This document shows, piece by piece, positions 17,045-24,909 of a stretch of DNA of 64,000 nt. This DNA is from an uncultured Bacteroidota bacterium. Lineage in GTDB: Bacteria > Bacteroidota > Bacteroidia > Flavobacteriales > Flavobacteriaceae. Positions within the stretch are counted from its first letter, which is position 1; every line of letters begins with the position of its first letter. The stretch spans positions 11,438 through 75,437 of the forward strand of contig CACLQG010000003.1 of assembly GCA_902609035.1 (NCBI GenBank), given 5' to 3'. The notes under the pieces were generated by a model. It did not search any database. It saw only the letters and a list, made by a program, of their open reading frames with translations, and was not told where the DNA came from. A program made the translations under genes and the position numbers.

Positions 17045-18154
17045 ATGATTAGAAAGATATTTTTTATAGTTACGACTTTAATTCTTGTTGGATGTTCTAA
17101 TAAAAATGGTGAATTTACCATTAACGGTTCTGTTAATCTAGAAGATGGTAATATGGTTTATCGCATTATAGCTGACGCCAATAATCAACCTGTAGTAATT
17201 GATTCCATTGCTGTTATTAAAGGGGAGTTCAAAATGGCTGGTAAAGTTGAATTTCCAGATGTAAACTTTTTTTCGGTAGAAAGTTTAAGAGGGAATTTCC
17301 CATTCATTCTTGAATCTGGTAATATTAAAGTTTCTATATACAAGGATAGCTTAATGAGTTCCAAAGCTTTTGGAACCGTTTCTAATGACGCATTTATGAA
17401 ATATAAGACAGAGACTAAAGTTTTTGTCAATTCTATGAACGCAATTGGAAATGATCTTCAGCAAGCGAATATTACGAGAGACTCTTTATTAGTCTCCGAT
17501 CTAAAAGAACAATATACAGATGTTCAGGAACAAATTAAAAGCTATGAAATTGACTTTGTTAAAAACAATCCTAATTCGTTTGTGTCTGCTTTAATTTTAG
17601 AGCGTTTTGTTATGACTAAACAAATGTCTAATGAGGATGCAAAATCCATATATGATAACTTCAGTGCTCGGATAAAGAACAGCAAAACAGGAAAAAAACT
17701 AGATCAAACATTAAATGCCCCTGCCGCTCCAGCAGAAGTAGGTCAAACTGCTCCTAATTTTGAAGGGCCAAGTCCGACAGGTCAATTGTTTAAACTTGAA
17801 GATAATCTTGGTAAGATTACTATTATTGATTTTTGGGCTTCGTGGTGTCGCCCGTGTAGGGTTGAAAATCCCAACCTTGTAAAAACTTACAAAAAATTAA
17901 AATCAAAAGGACTAAATATAGTAGGGGTTTCCTTAGATAAAGTTAAGGATAGTTGGATCAAAGCTATAGAGGACGATGGTTTGCTGTGGTCACATGTCTC
18001 TCATCTTCAATATTGGAACGAACCCATTGCCAAAGCTTATCAAGTAAAGTCCATTCCGGCTACGTTTATTTTAGATCAAAAGGGAAAAATATTAGCCAAA
18101 AATCTAAGAGGAAAAGCCCTTGAACAAAAGATTGAAGAATTACTAAGCAATTAA
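17045..18154 (+). CDS. TlpA-like thioredoxin-domain lipoprotein (DUF4369 N-terminal domain)
   Basis: A 369-residue envelope thiol-disulfide protein. The N-terminus MIRKIFFIVTTLILVGC is a lipoprotein signal with the lipidated Cys at residue 17. A beta-rich DUF4369-like domain (about 20-130) is followed by a helical linker and a TlpA/AhpC-type thioredoxin fold with the redox motif WCRPC (near residue 267), FWASWCRP upstream, and cis-Pro in SIPATFILD. It probably reduces or oxidises periplasmic thiols, as in cytochrome maturation or respiration-linked disulfide exchange. The ORF is open from 17006, but the ATG at 17045 gives the signal peptide, so I use it. Confidence 0.9.
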   Translation: MIRKIFFIVTTLILVGCSNKNGEFTINGSVNLEDGNMVYRIIADANNQPVVIDSIAVIKGEFKMAGKVEFPDVNFFSVESLRGNFPFILESGNIKVSIYKDSLMSSKAFGTVSNDAFMKYKTETKVFVNSMNAIGNDLQQANITRDSLLVSDLKEQYTDVQEQIKSYEIDFVKNNPNSFVSALILERFVMTKQMSNEDAKSIYDNFSARIKNSKTGKKLDQTLNAPAAPAEVGQTAPNFEGPSPTGQLFKLEDNLGKITIIDFWASWCRPCRVENPNLVKTYKKLKSKGLNIVGVSLDKVKDSWIKAIEDDGLLWSHVSHLQYWNEPIAKAYQVKSIPATFILDQKGKILAKNLRGKALEQKIEELLSN

Positions 18155-18161
18155 TTGTAAA

Positions 18162-18809
18162 TCAATTAAATTTATAAAATATAATTGCTGCAATAATAAG
18201 GGAAGTGGTTAATATTGCTAAGGTAAATCCGGAATCAATCATAACTCCTGGAACAAAGGCTATAGTAGCCAATAGTCCTGCTATAGCTCCACCGAAATGA
18301 GCTGTATGTCCAATGTTGTCTCTTTGCTTTCTCATCCCATAAATGGTATAAACTAAGTATAGGGTGGCCATGATATAACCTGGTAATGGGATTGGAAGAA
18401 AGAGTAACATCATTTTCATTTCAGGATATAAGAGTACTGAACTAAAAACCACTCCTGAAACTGCGCCACTGGCACCCACTGCGGTGTAGTCGTCCTGCTT
18501 ATTGTGGTAACGGAATGACAAGTAATTACCAAAGTATAGACTGGTCAGATAAAGTGCCAAAAACTTCAATTCTCCCAAATTGTTCACTACATATCCAGCA
18601 AATAGATATAAGGATAGCATATTGATAAACAAATGGTTAAAATCAACATGCAGAAAGCCTGAAGTCCACATTCGTATCTGCTCGCCTGCCTTGATTTTGG
18701 ACATCTGAAATTGATATTTATTGAAAAAAGATGGGTTTTTAAAACCAATCACTGAAACCAATATATTGATAATTACAAGAGTAAAAACTATGGAGGGAAG
18801 TGTGGACAT
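18162..18809 (-). CDS. Rhomboid family intramembrane serine protease
   Basis: A 215-residue polytopic membrane protein with about six transmembrane segments. The catalytic Ser lies in GASGAVSGVV, the catalytic His in TAHFGGAIAGL, and the FNHLFINMLSLYLFAG block with the conserved HxxxN arrangement is in the second segment. Rhomboids cleave single-pass membrane proteins inside the bilayer; the substrate is unknown. It is convergent with the TlpA-like gene (8 bases apart) and divergent from the acyltransferase gene. Confidence 0.93.
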   Translation of the reverse strand: MSTLPSIVFTLVIINILVSVIGFKNPSFFNKYQFQMSKIKAGEQIRMWTSGFLHVDFNHLFINMLSLYLFAGYVVNNLGELKFLALYLTSLYFGNYLSFRYHNKQDDYTAVGASGAVSGVVFSSVLLYPEMKMMLLFLPIPLPGYIMATLYLVYTIYGMRKQRDNIGHTAHFGGAIAGLLATIAFVPGVMIDSGFTLAILTTSLIIAAIIFYKFN

Positions 18810-18828
18810 TAAAGAAACGTTTCAAGAA

Positions 18829-18845
18829 CAAATATACTATCTTTG
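18829..18845. promoter_or_regulatory. Divergent -7 elements between rhomboid and acyltransferase genes
   Basis: Two TAnnTTTG motifs lie back to back: TATATTTG on the minus strand (18829-18836), 19 bases before the rhomboid ATG, and TATCTTTG on the plus strand (18838-18845), 13 bases before the acyltransferase start. Only one base separates them, so RNA polymerase binding for one should exclude the other. Confidence 0.45.
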
Positions 18846-18858
18846 AAAAAAAATTGAC

Positions 18859-19743
18859 TTGCAAAGAGCTGTTTACTTTCTAGCTTATCCTGTTATTTAT
18901 TTAATTGCATCAGTTCCTTTCAGCCTTCTTTACATTTTTTCTGATATATTAAGGTTTTTGATCCATAACATTTTGGGTTACCGAAAGAAGATAGTGAGAT
19001 CCAATCTCACAAGGGCATTTCCTGACAAAAATAAAGATGAACTTAGGTATATTGAAAAAAAATTTTACAAACATTTTTGTGATATAAGTCTAGAGGCATT
19101 CAAGTCTTTCAAAATGAGTTCGGTTGAGATGCAAAAACGCATGATTTTTAAAAATCTGGATGTTTTGACCCAATTTGAAAAAGAAAATCGTAGTGCCATC
19201 ATCATGTGTGGGCATTATTCTAGCTGGGAATGGATGTTGTCCGTCGGTTATCACACCGAGTCTACTGGGTATGGGATATATACCCCTATTATGAATAAGT
19301 ATCTTAATAAGTTTATCATTGACATAAGAAAAAAACATCGGGGGAAATTACTCTCTCGATACGGAGCTTTTAAAAAAATAAAAGAAATGCATAATAATGG
19401 TGTCATAGGTGTTTATGGTTTTGCAAGTGATCAGTCTCCTCGTCCAAAGTATAAAACCTATTGGAGACCCTTTTTGGGGGTTAAAGTCCCTGTTTTTGTT
19501 GGGGCAGAGTTGATTGCTAAAGAACTTGATTTCGGTGTTGTTTACGCCAAAATAAACCGTGTAAAAAGAGGTTATTACGAAGTTAGTTTTGAATTGATAA
19601 GTGAAAAACCAAAAAAAACGAGATCAAATGAGATTACGGACACTTTTACCAAATTGTTAGAAAAAGATATTTATTGTGATCCTGTACAGTATTTGTGGAC
19701 TCACAATCGATTTAAACATGCTGACAAGGCACCAAAAGACTAA
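18859..19743 (+). CDS. Lipid A biosynthesis lauroyl/myristoyl acyltransferase family (LpxL/HtrB-like)
   Basis: A 294-residue inner-membrane acyltransferase that adds secondary acyl chains to lipid A or a related lipid. An N-terminal hydrophobic segment (residues 5-30) anchors it. The HxxxxE-type catalytic motif occurs as GHYSSWEWML (near residue 117), followed by the family's GVYGFASDQSPRPKYK and FLGVKVPVFVGAELIAKE, and the C-terminal QYLWTHNRFK block. No in-frame ATG exists near the start, so I take TTG at 18859. The last four bases overlap the end of the convergent glmM gene. Confidence 0.9.
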   Translation: MQRAVYFLAYPVIYLIASVPFSLLYIFSDILRFLIHNILGYRKKIVRSNLTRAFPDKNKDELRYIEKKFYKHFCDISLEAFKSFKMSSVEMQKRMIFKNLDVLTQFEKENRSAIIMCGHYSSWEWMLSVGYHTESTGYGIYTPIMNKYLNKFIIDIRKKHRGKLLSRYGAFKKIKEMHNNGVIGVYGFASDQSPRPKYKTYWRPFLGVKVPVFVGAELIAKELDFGVVYAKINRVKRGYYEVSFELISEKPKKTRSNEITDTFTKLLEKDIYCDPVQYLWTHNRFKHADKAPKD

Positions 19744-21122
19744 ACTATTTCTTGCAACTCTTTTAGAAAACGTTGCACTAAAGCTTCGGATTCTTTTTCG
19801 CTTCCCGCTTCGGCATATACCCTAACGATTGGTTCAGTATTGGACTTTCTAAGGTGAACCCATGACGACTCAAATTCTATTTTTACGCCATCAATGGTAA
19901 CGGGTTTAAGATCTGCATATTTTTTCTCAATTTCCCGGAGAATTAGCTCAACATTCATACCCTCTGATAAGGATATTTTTGCCTTACTCATGGCGTAATT
20001 AGGATAATTTTTTCTTAGTTCAGATACTTTTAAAGAATTCTCAGTTAATAGACTTAAAAATAAGGCCACTCCAACCAGAGCATCCCTTCCATAGTGTAAT
20101 TCAGGGTAAATGATTCCACCATTTCCTTCTCCCCCAATTATTGCATCCACTTTTTTCATTTTCTCTACAACATTGACTTCTCCTACCCCACTTGAATGGT
20201 ATTCCCCTCCTCTCATAAGTGTTATATCAGACAGCGCACGTGAGGAAGAAAGATTGGAAACTGTATTTCCTGGTGTTTTTGATAAAACATAATCCGAGCA
20301 TGCAACCAAAGTATATTCCTCTCCAAAAACACCTCCATTTTCATCCACAAAAGCCAATCGATCAACATCAGGATCAACAACGACTCCAAAATCCGCCTTT
20401 TCGATAACTACCTTATCACGAAGGACTGATAGGTGTTCTTTTAATGGCTCTGGGTTATGTGGAAAATGACCTGTTGGGTCACAATAAATAGGTATAGTGT
20501 TAACCCCCAAGGACTCAAGAAGCATTGGAATGGCTATCCCTCCCGTTGAATTGACTGCATCTACAACGATCTTATATTTTTTCTGCCTAATCGCCTCCAC
20601 ATTAACTAGAGGGAGGTCAATAACCATCTCTATATGATCTTTGATCGCCCCGTCAATGGTAATCAGCTTACCCAATTGGTCAACAGGCGAAAAATTAAAG
20701 TCCTGTTTGTCTGCAATTTCCAAAATGCTGGCTCCATCCTCTGCATTGAGAAACTCTCCTTTGTGATTTAATAATTTTAATGCATTCCACTGCTTGGGAT
20801 TATGACTGGCGGTTATGATGATTCCTCCTTGAGCTTGGTGTTGGGTAACAGCAACCCCCACCGTAGGGCTAGTTGAAAGCCCTAAATCCAAAACCTGAAT
20901 TCCATAACCAATAAGGGTTTGATTGACCAATCCTTGTATCATAGACCCAGAGATTCGTGCATCTCTTCCAACTAAGACTTTGACTTGATCCGCAGTTACA
21001 CATTCCTTTAACCAACTGGCATAAGCAGCAGCAAACAGTACTGTATCTAAGGGGGTCAAGTTGTGAGAAGTTTTGCCTCCTATGGTACCTCTGATGCCTG
21101 AAATAGATTTAATTAAAGTCAT
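19740..21122 (-). CDS. glmM: Phosphoglucosamine mutase
   Basis: Converts glucosamine-6-phosphate to glucosamine-1-phosphate for UDP-GlcNAc, peptidoglycan and LPS. The 460-residue alpha-D-phosphohexomutase has the phosphoserine loop ITASHNPKQWNALKL, the metal loop DPDVDRLAFVDENG, the sugar-binding loop EGNGGIIYPE, and the C-terminal phosphate-binding WVHLRKSNTEPIVRVYAE. Chosen start is the ATG at 21122 (MTLIKSISGIRGTIGG). A -7 element ends three bases upstream, so the mRNA is probably leaderless. Some relatives act on glucose or mannose phosphates, so the specificity is inferred. Confidence 0.9.
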   Translation of the reverse strand: MTLIKSISGIRGTIGGKTSHNLTPLDTVLFAAAYASWLKECVTADQVKVLVGRDARISGSMIQGLVNQTLIGYGIQVLDLGLSTSPTVGVAVTQHQAQGGIIITASHNPKQWNALKLLNHKGEFLNAEDGASILEIADKQDFNFSPVDQLGKLITIDGAIKDHIEMVIDLPLVNVEAIRQKKYKIVVDAVNSTGGIAIPMLLESLGVNTIPIYCDPTGHFPHNPEPLKEHLSVLRDKVVIEKADFGVVVDPDVDRLAFVDENGGVFGEEYTLVACSDYVLSKTPGNTVSNLSSSRALSDITLMRGGEYHSSGVGEVNVVEKMKKVDAIIGGEGNGGIIYPELHYGRDALVGVALFLSLLTENSLKVSELRKNYPNYAMSKAKISLSEGMNVELILREIEKKYADLKPVTIDGVKIEFESSWVHLRKSNTEPIVRVYAEAGSEKESEALVQRFLKELQEIV

Positions 21123-21125
21123 ACG

Positions 21126-21133
21126 CAAATATA
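21126..21133 (-). promoter_or_regulatory. -7 element TATATTTG directly before glmM
   Basis: Exact TAnnTTTG match on the minus strand, ending three bases before the ATG at 21122. Transcription starting 4-7 bases downstream would begin at or next to the start codon. Confidence 0.5.
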
Positions 21134-21240
21134 ATCATTGTACATTTTAAAGGGTAAGTTTTTATGGATTGATGATCTTGTATTTTAGTACATTATTATT
21201 TACATTAATTTATTTGACTTTATCAGGGATAATTTATTTA

Positions 21241-21797
21241 ATGAACTACTTGGCTGTATTCATCTTTCGGGCTCCAACAACAATTTGATGATCAGAAATT
21301 TTATCGCAGATCAAATTAAAGGTAAAGCTTATATGGATTATCCAGAAGTCATATAGTGGGGGCTTCTACTGCACCGTAAAATCGAAAATTTTACTGATAG
21401 TCAAGTTTTATTTAAAAATAATGTTTCTTTATTTTTTCTTCAATAAATTGATTAGAGTAGGATCATTGTCTATATGGTTTTCGATCATTTCTTGGCAGCA
21501 AAATGTGAAAGTTTTCATTCAAAATTGCTGGAGAGTTTTAGCAGTAAGTTATTCCAAACGATAAGACAGTACCAAGAGAGACATCCAGAAAAAAATACTC
21601 TAGGTAATCTCTCGAGATAATTAGTTTATTAGTAATAGAAATATTTAGGTATTGGAAAGTGGTCAATTTCTAATATCAGAAAGCGATAAATTTACTTCTA
21701 ACCTAGCTATGTCAGTTAAAGAGCTTCAAAATAATTATTCAAAAATCGAAAGTTATTTTTTATTATTTCCCCTGAGTTAAAAGATTTTGTTGAATAA
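21241..21797 (+). pseudogene. acpH: Decayed acyl-carrier-protein phosphodiesterase (AcpH, DUF479)
   Basis: No long open frame exists here, but joined pieces spell an AcpH protein in order. MNYLAVF begins at 21241. After a one-base shift comes SGSNNNLMIRNFIADQIKGK, then WGLLLHRKIENFTDSQVLF following a stop. VFDHFLAAKCESFHSKLLE and QTIRQYQERHPEK come next, and finally MSVKELQNNYSKIE and PELKDFVE to the stop at 21797. I count several frameshifts and at least five in-frame stops spread over its length, so it is truly dead, unlike the single-base homopolymer breaks elsewhere in this window. AcpH removes the 4'-phosphopantetheine arm from ACP. The organism has lost it, at least at this site. Confidence 0.82.
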
Positions 21798-21915
21798 GAA
21801 AAAGAAAAACTCTATTTAAAAAAAAAGATACTTTTTTAATCATCTCTATTAAAAGTTAAGAAGAAATTATAGACTAATTTTACTTTTATAAATTATTGTT
21901 CTTGCAAGATTGACT

Positions 21916-24753
21916 ATGAAAGAAAGTGAAAATTGTATTGATATTAAAGGAGCAAGGGTCCATAACCTTAAGAATATAAGCCTAAAGATACCCAGAGAAA
22001 AATTAGTTGTAATCACGGGTCTTTCTGGAAGTGGAAAATCATCACTGGCTTTTGACACCATTTATGCAGAAGGTCAGCGTCGATATATGGAAACCTTTTC
22101 TGCTTATGTAAGACAATTTTTGGGCAACCTCGAAAGGCCAGATGTCGATAAAATTGATGGCCTATCCCCTGTTATAGCTATTGAGCAAAAAACGACCTCC
22201 AAAAGTCCTCGCTCAACGGTTGGAACCATCACTGAACTTTATGATTACATCCGATTGCTATTTGCCAGAGTTGGAACAGCTTACAGTTATGTAACGCATG
22301 AAAGAATGGTAAATTACAGTGATGATCAGATTTTAAAATTGATTTTAGATGAATACCTTGATAAAAGTATTATCATTCTATCGCCATTAATTAAAGCTCG
22401 AAAGGGGCACTACCGAGAATTATTTGATTCTTTTTCTCGACAAGGTTTCTTGAGGGTCAGAGTTGACGGTCAAATTTTGGATTTAACACCAGGTATGAAG
22501 GTGGATCGTTACAAAACCCATGACATTGAGTTGATAGTAGATAGAATAAAAGTAAAAAAAGAGGAAAATAATCTCAAAAGATTAATAGATTCTATCAAAA
22601 CAGCTATGCATTATGGAGAAGAATCAATTGTTGTAATTGATTCTGAGACGCAAAAAAACCGATATTTCAGCCGAAAACTAATGTGTCCAACCTCAGGGAT
22701 CTCTTACGCTATTCCAGAGCCTAACTCCTTTTCCTTTAACTCTCCAAAAGGGATGTGTTTAAATTGTAAAGGACTTGGTATCCAATTTGATGTAAGTAGA
22801 AAAAAAATTATCCCTGACGATAATATCTCCATTAATAAGGGGGGAATTGCACCTTTAGGTGAAAAGAAGAGTAATTGGGGTTTTAGACAAATGGAAGTAA
22901 TTGCCAAAAGGTATAATTTTTCACTTTTAGACCCCATAAAAAAAATTCCTAAAGAGGCAATTGAGGTAATTCTCAGTGGAGGAAATGAGAAATTTTCAAT
23001 TGCTTCAAAGGCTCTTGGAATTACAAGAGACTATAAAATTGATTATGAGGGAATTGAAAGCTTTATTAAACATCAGTTTGATAATACAGATGCAGCTGGC
23101 ATAAAACGTTGGGCATCTGGTTTTATGGACGAAAAAAAGTGCTGCGTATGTAACGGATCTCGTTTAAATCAAGAATCCCTAAATTTTAGGATTAATAACC
23201 TTAGTATTTCCGACGTAAGTGAATTGGATTTGGAAGACCTCTTCAATTGGTTCGAATATTTAGAGAATAATTTGAATCCGAATGAACTCAAAGTTGCAGC
23301 AGAAATCATAAAAGAGATAAAAAAAAGATTACAGTTCTTATTGGATGTAGGGCTCAACTATTTATCGTTAAATCGACCCTCAAAATCATTATCTGGAGGG
23401 GAGGCTCAACGAATTAGGTTGGCAACACAAATTGGTTCGCAATTGGTAGGTGTGCTTTACATATTAGACGAACCAAGCATCGGTTTACATCAGAGAGATA
23501 ACGAAAAACTTATCAACTCACTTGAAAAATTGAGAGATATTGGAAACTCTGTTATAGTAGTAGAACATGACAAAGACATGATTTTAAGGGCTGACCATAT
23601 TATTGATATAGGTCCTATGGCTGGAAAAAATGGAGGTGAAATTATTTCCGAGGGAAATCCAAAAAAACTTAAAAAACAAAAAACCCTTACTGCTCAATAC
23701 TTAAATAATCAAAAAAATATTGAAATACCCTTTGAGAGAAGAGCTGGAAATAAAAAACGTCTTGTATTGTCGGGGTGTACGGGTAATAATTTAAAAAATA
23801 TTGAGATTGAACTCCCATTGGGAACAATGGTCGGTGTCACAGGAGTATCGGGTAGTGGAAAGTCAACATTAATAAACGAGACCCTCTACCCTATACTAAA
23901 TGCCCATATTTACAATGCAGTAAAAGTTCCTTTGGCTTATAAAAAAATTGAAGGCTTAGCTCATTTGGATAAAGTTGTTGATGTTAACCAATCCCCAATT
24001 GGTAGAACTCCGAGGAGTAATCCCGTCACTTACTGTGGAGTTTTTAGTGAAATAAGAAATTTATTTACTCTGACCCCAGAGGCACAGATAAGGGGTTATA
24101 AACCAGGGAGATTCAGTTTCAATGTTAACGGAGGAAGGTGTGAAACTTGTCAAGGGGGCGGAATGAAAGTAATAGAGATGAATTTTTTACCAGATGTGCA
24201 TGTGGAATGTGAAACTTGTAATGGTAAAAGATTCAATCGTGAAACTTTAGAAATAAGATTCAAGGGAAAATCTATCGCCAATGTTCTTGAGATGACAATT
24301 AATCAAGCTTGTGAATTTTTTGAAAGTCATCCAAAGATATACCTTAAGTTAAAAACTCTTCAAGATGTAGGGTTAGGATATATTACCCTAGGTCAATCTT
24401 CAGTTACACTTTCTGGCGGTGAGGCTCAACGCATCAAGTTGGCTTCAGAGTTGTCCAAAAAAGATACAGGAAAAACCTTATATATATTAGACGAACCCAC
24501 AACTGGACTTCACTTTGAAGATGTTAGGGTTTTAATGGAGGTTTTAGATAGATTGGTAAAAAGAGGGAATACTGTATTGATCATTGAACACAACATGGAC
24601 GTGATCAAATTGGTAGATTATCTTATAGATATAGGACCAGAGGGAGGCAAAAATGGTGGTAGATTAGTAGGGCAAGGAACTCCGGAAGAAATTGTAAAAC
24701 TGAAAAATAGCTACACCGCAAAATACCTAGCCAAAGAATTAAAAACTGTTTAA
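21916..24753 (+). CDS. uvrA: Excinuclease ABC subunit A
   Basis: DNA damage sensor of nucleotide-excision repair. The 945-residue protein has two ABC ATPase modules: Walker [15 protein letters not shown] (near residue 35) and [13 protein letters not shown] (near 645), with two signature motifs [13 protein letters not shown] and [13 protein letters not shown] and the Walker B segments [14 protein letters not shown] and [14 protein letters not shown]. The C-terminal zinc finger is complete (CETCQGGG ... CETCNGKRF). The first zinc site has CPTSG instead of CxxC in its first half, with CLNCKG intact. Start chosen at ATG 21916; an in-frame TTG at 21910 is the alternative. It stands alone, with no uvrB or uvrC nearby. 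Confidence 0.96.
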   Translation: MKESENCIDIKGARVHNLKNISLKIPREKLVVITGLSGSGKSSLAFDTIYAEGQRRYMETFSAYVRQFLGNLERPDVDKIDGLSPVIAIEQKTTSKSPRSTVGTITELYDYIRLLFARVGTAYSYVTHERMVNYSDDQILKLILDEYLDKSIIILSPLIKARKGHYRELFDSFSRQGFLRVRVDGQILDLTPGMKVDRYKTHDIELIVDRIKVKKEENNLKRLIDSIKTAMHYGEESIVVIDSETQKNRYFSRKLMCPTSGISYAIPEPNSFSFNSPKGMCLNCKGLGIQFDVSRKKIIPDDNISINKGGIAPLGEKKSNWGFRQMEVIAKRYNFSLLDPIKKIPKEAIEVILSGGNEKFSIASKALGITRDYKIDYEGIESFIKHQFDNTDAAGIKRWASGFMDEKKCCVCNGSRLNQESLNFRINNLSISDVSELDLEDLFNWFEYLENNLNPNELKVAAEIIKEIKKRLQFLLDVGLNYLSLNRPSKSLSGGEAQRIRLATQIGSQLVGVLYILDEPSIGLHQRDNEKLINSLEKLRDIGNSVIVVEHDKDMILRADHIIDIGPMAGKNGGEIISEGNPKKLKKQKTLTAQYLNNQKNIEIPFERRAGNKKRLVLSGCTGNNLKNIEIELPLGTMVGVTGVSGSGKSTLINETLYPILNAHIYNAVKVPLAYKKIEGLAHLDKVVDVNQSPIGRTPRSNPVTYCGVFSEIRNLFTLTPEAQIRGYKPGRFSFNVNGGRCETCQGGGMKVIEMNFLPDVHVECETCNGKRFNRETLEIRFKGKSIANVLEMTINQACEFFESHPKIYLKLKTLQDVGLGYITLGQSSVTLSGGEAQRIKLASELSKKDTGKTLYILDEPTTGLHFEDVRVLMEVLDRLVKRGNTVLIIEHNMDVIKLVDYLIDIGPEGGKNGGRLVGQGTPEEIVKLKNSYTAKYLAKELKTV

Positions 24754-24909
24754 ATTGAATTAATTAAATATGTTCTCTGAAAAAATTCAAAATAGATACT
24801 ATCGATTTTAATTTAATTAAGGTGTTAGGGTCAAAAAAAAAAATTCTTATGGAACTTCATAAATTTTACAAAAAAGAATATTTAAAACCAAACTTCTAAT
24901 CATTTTATC

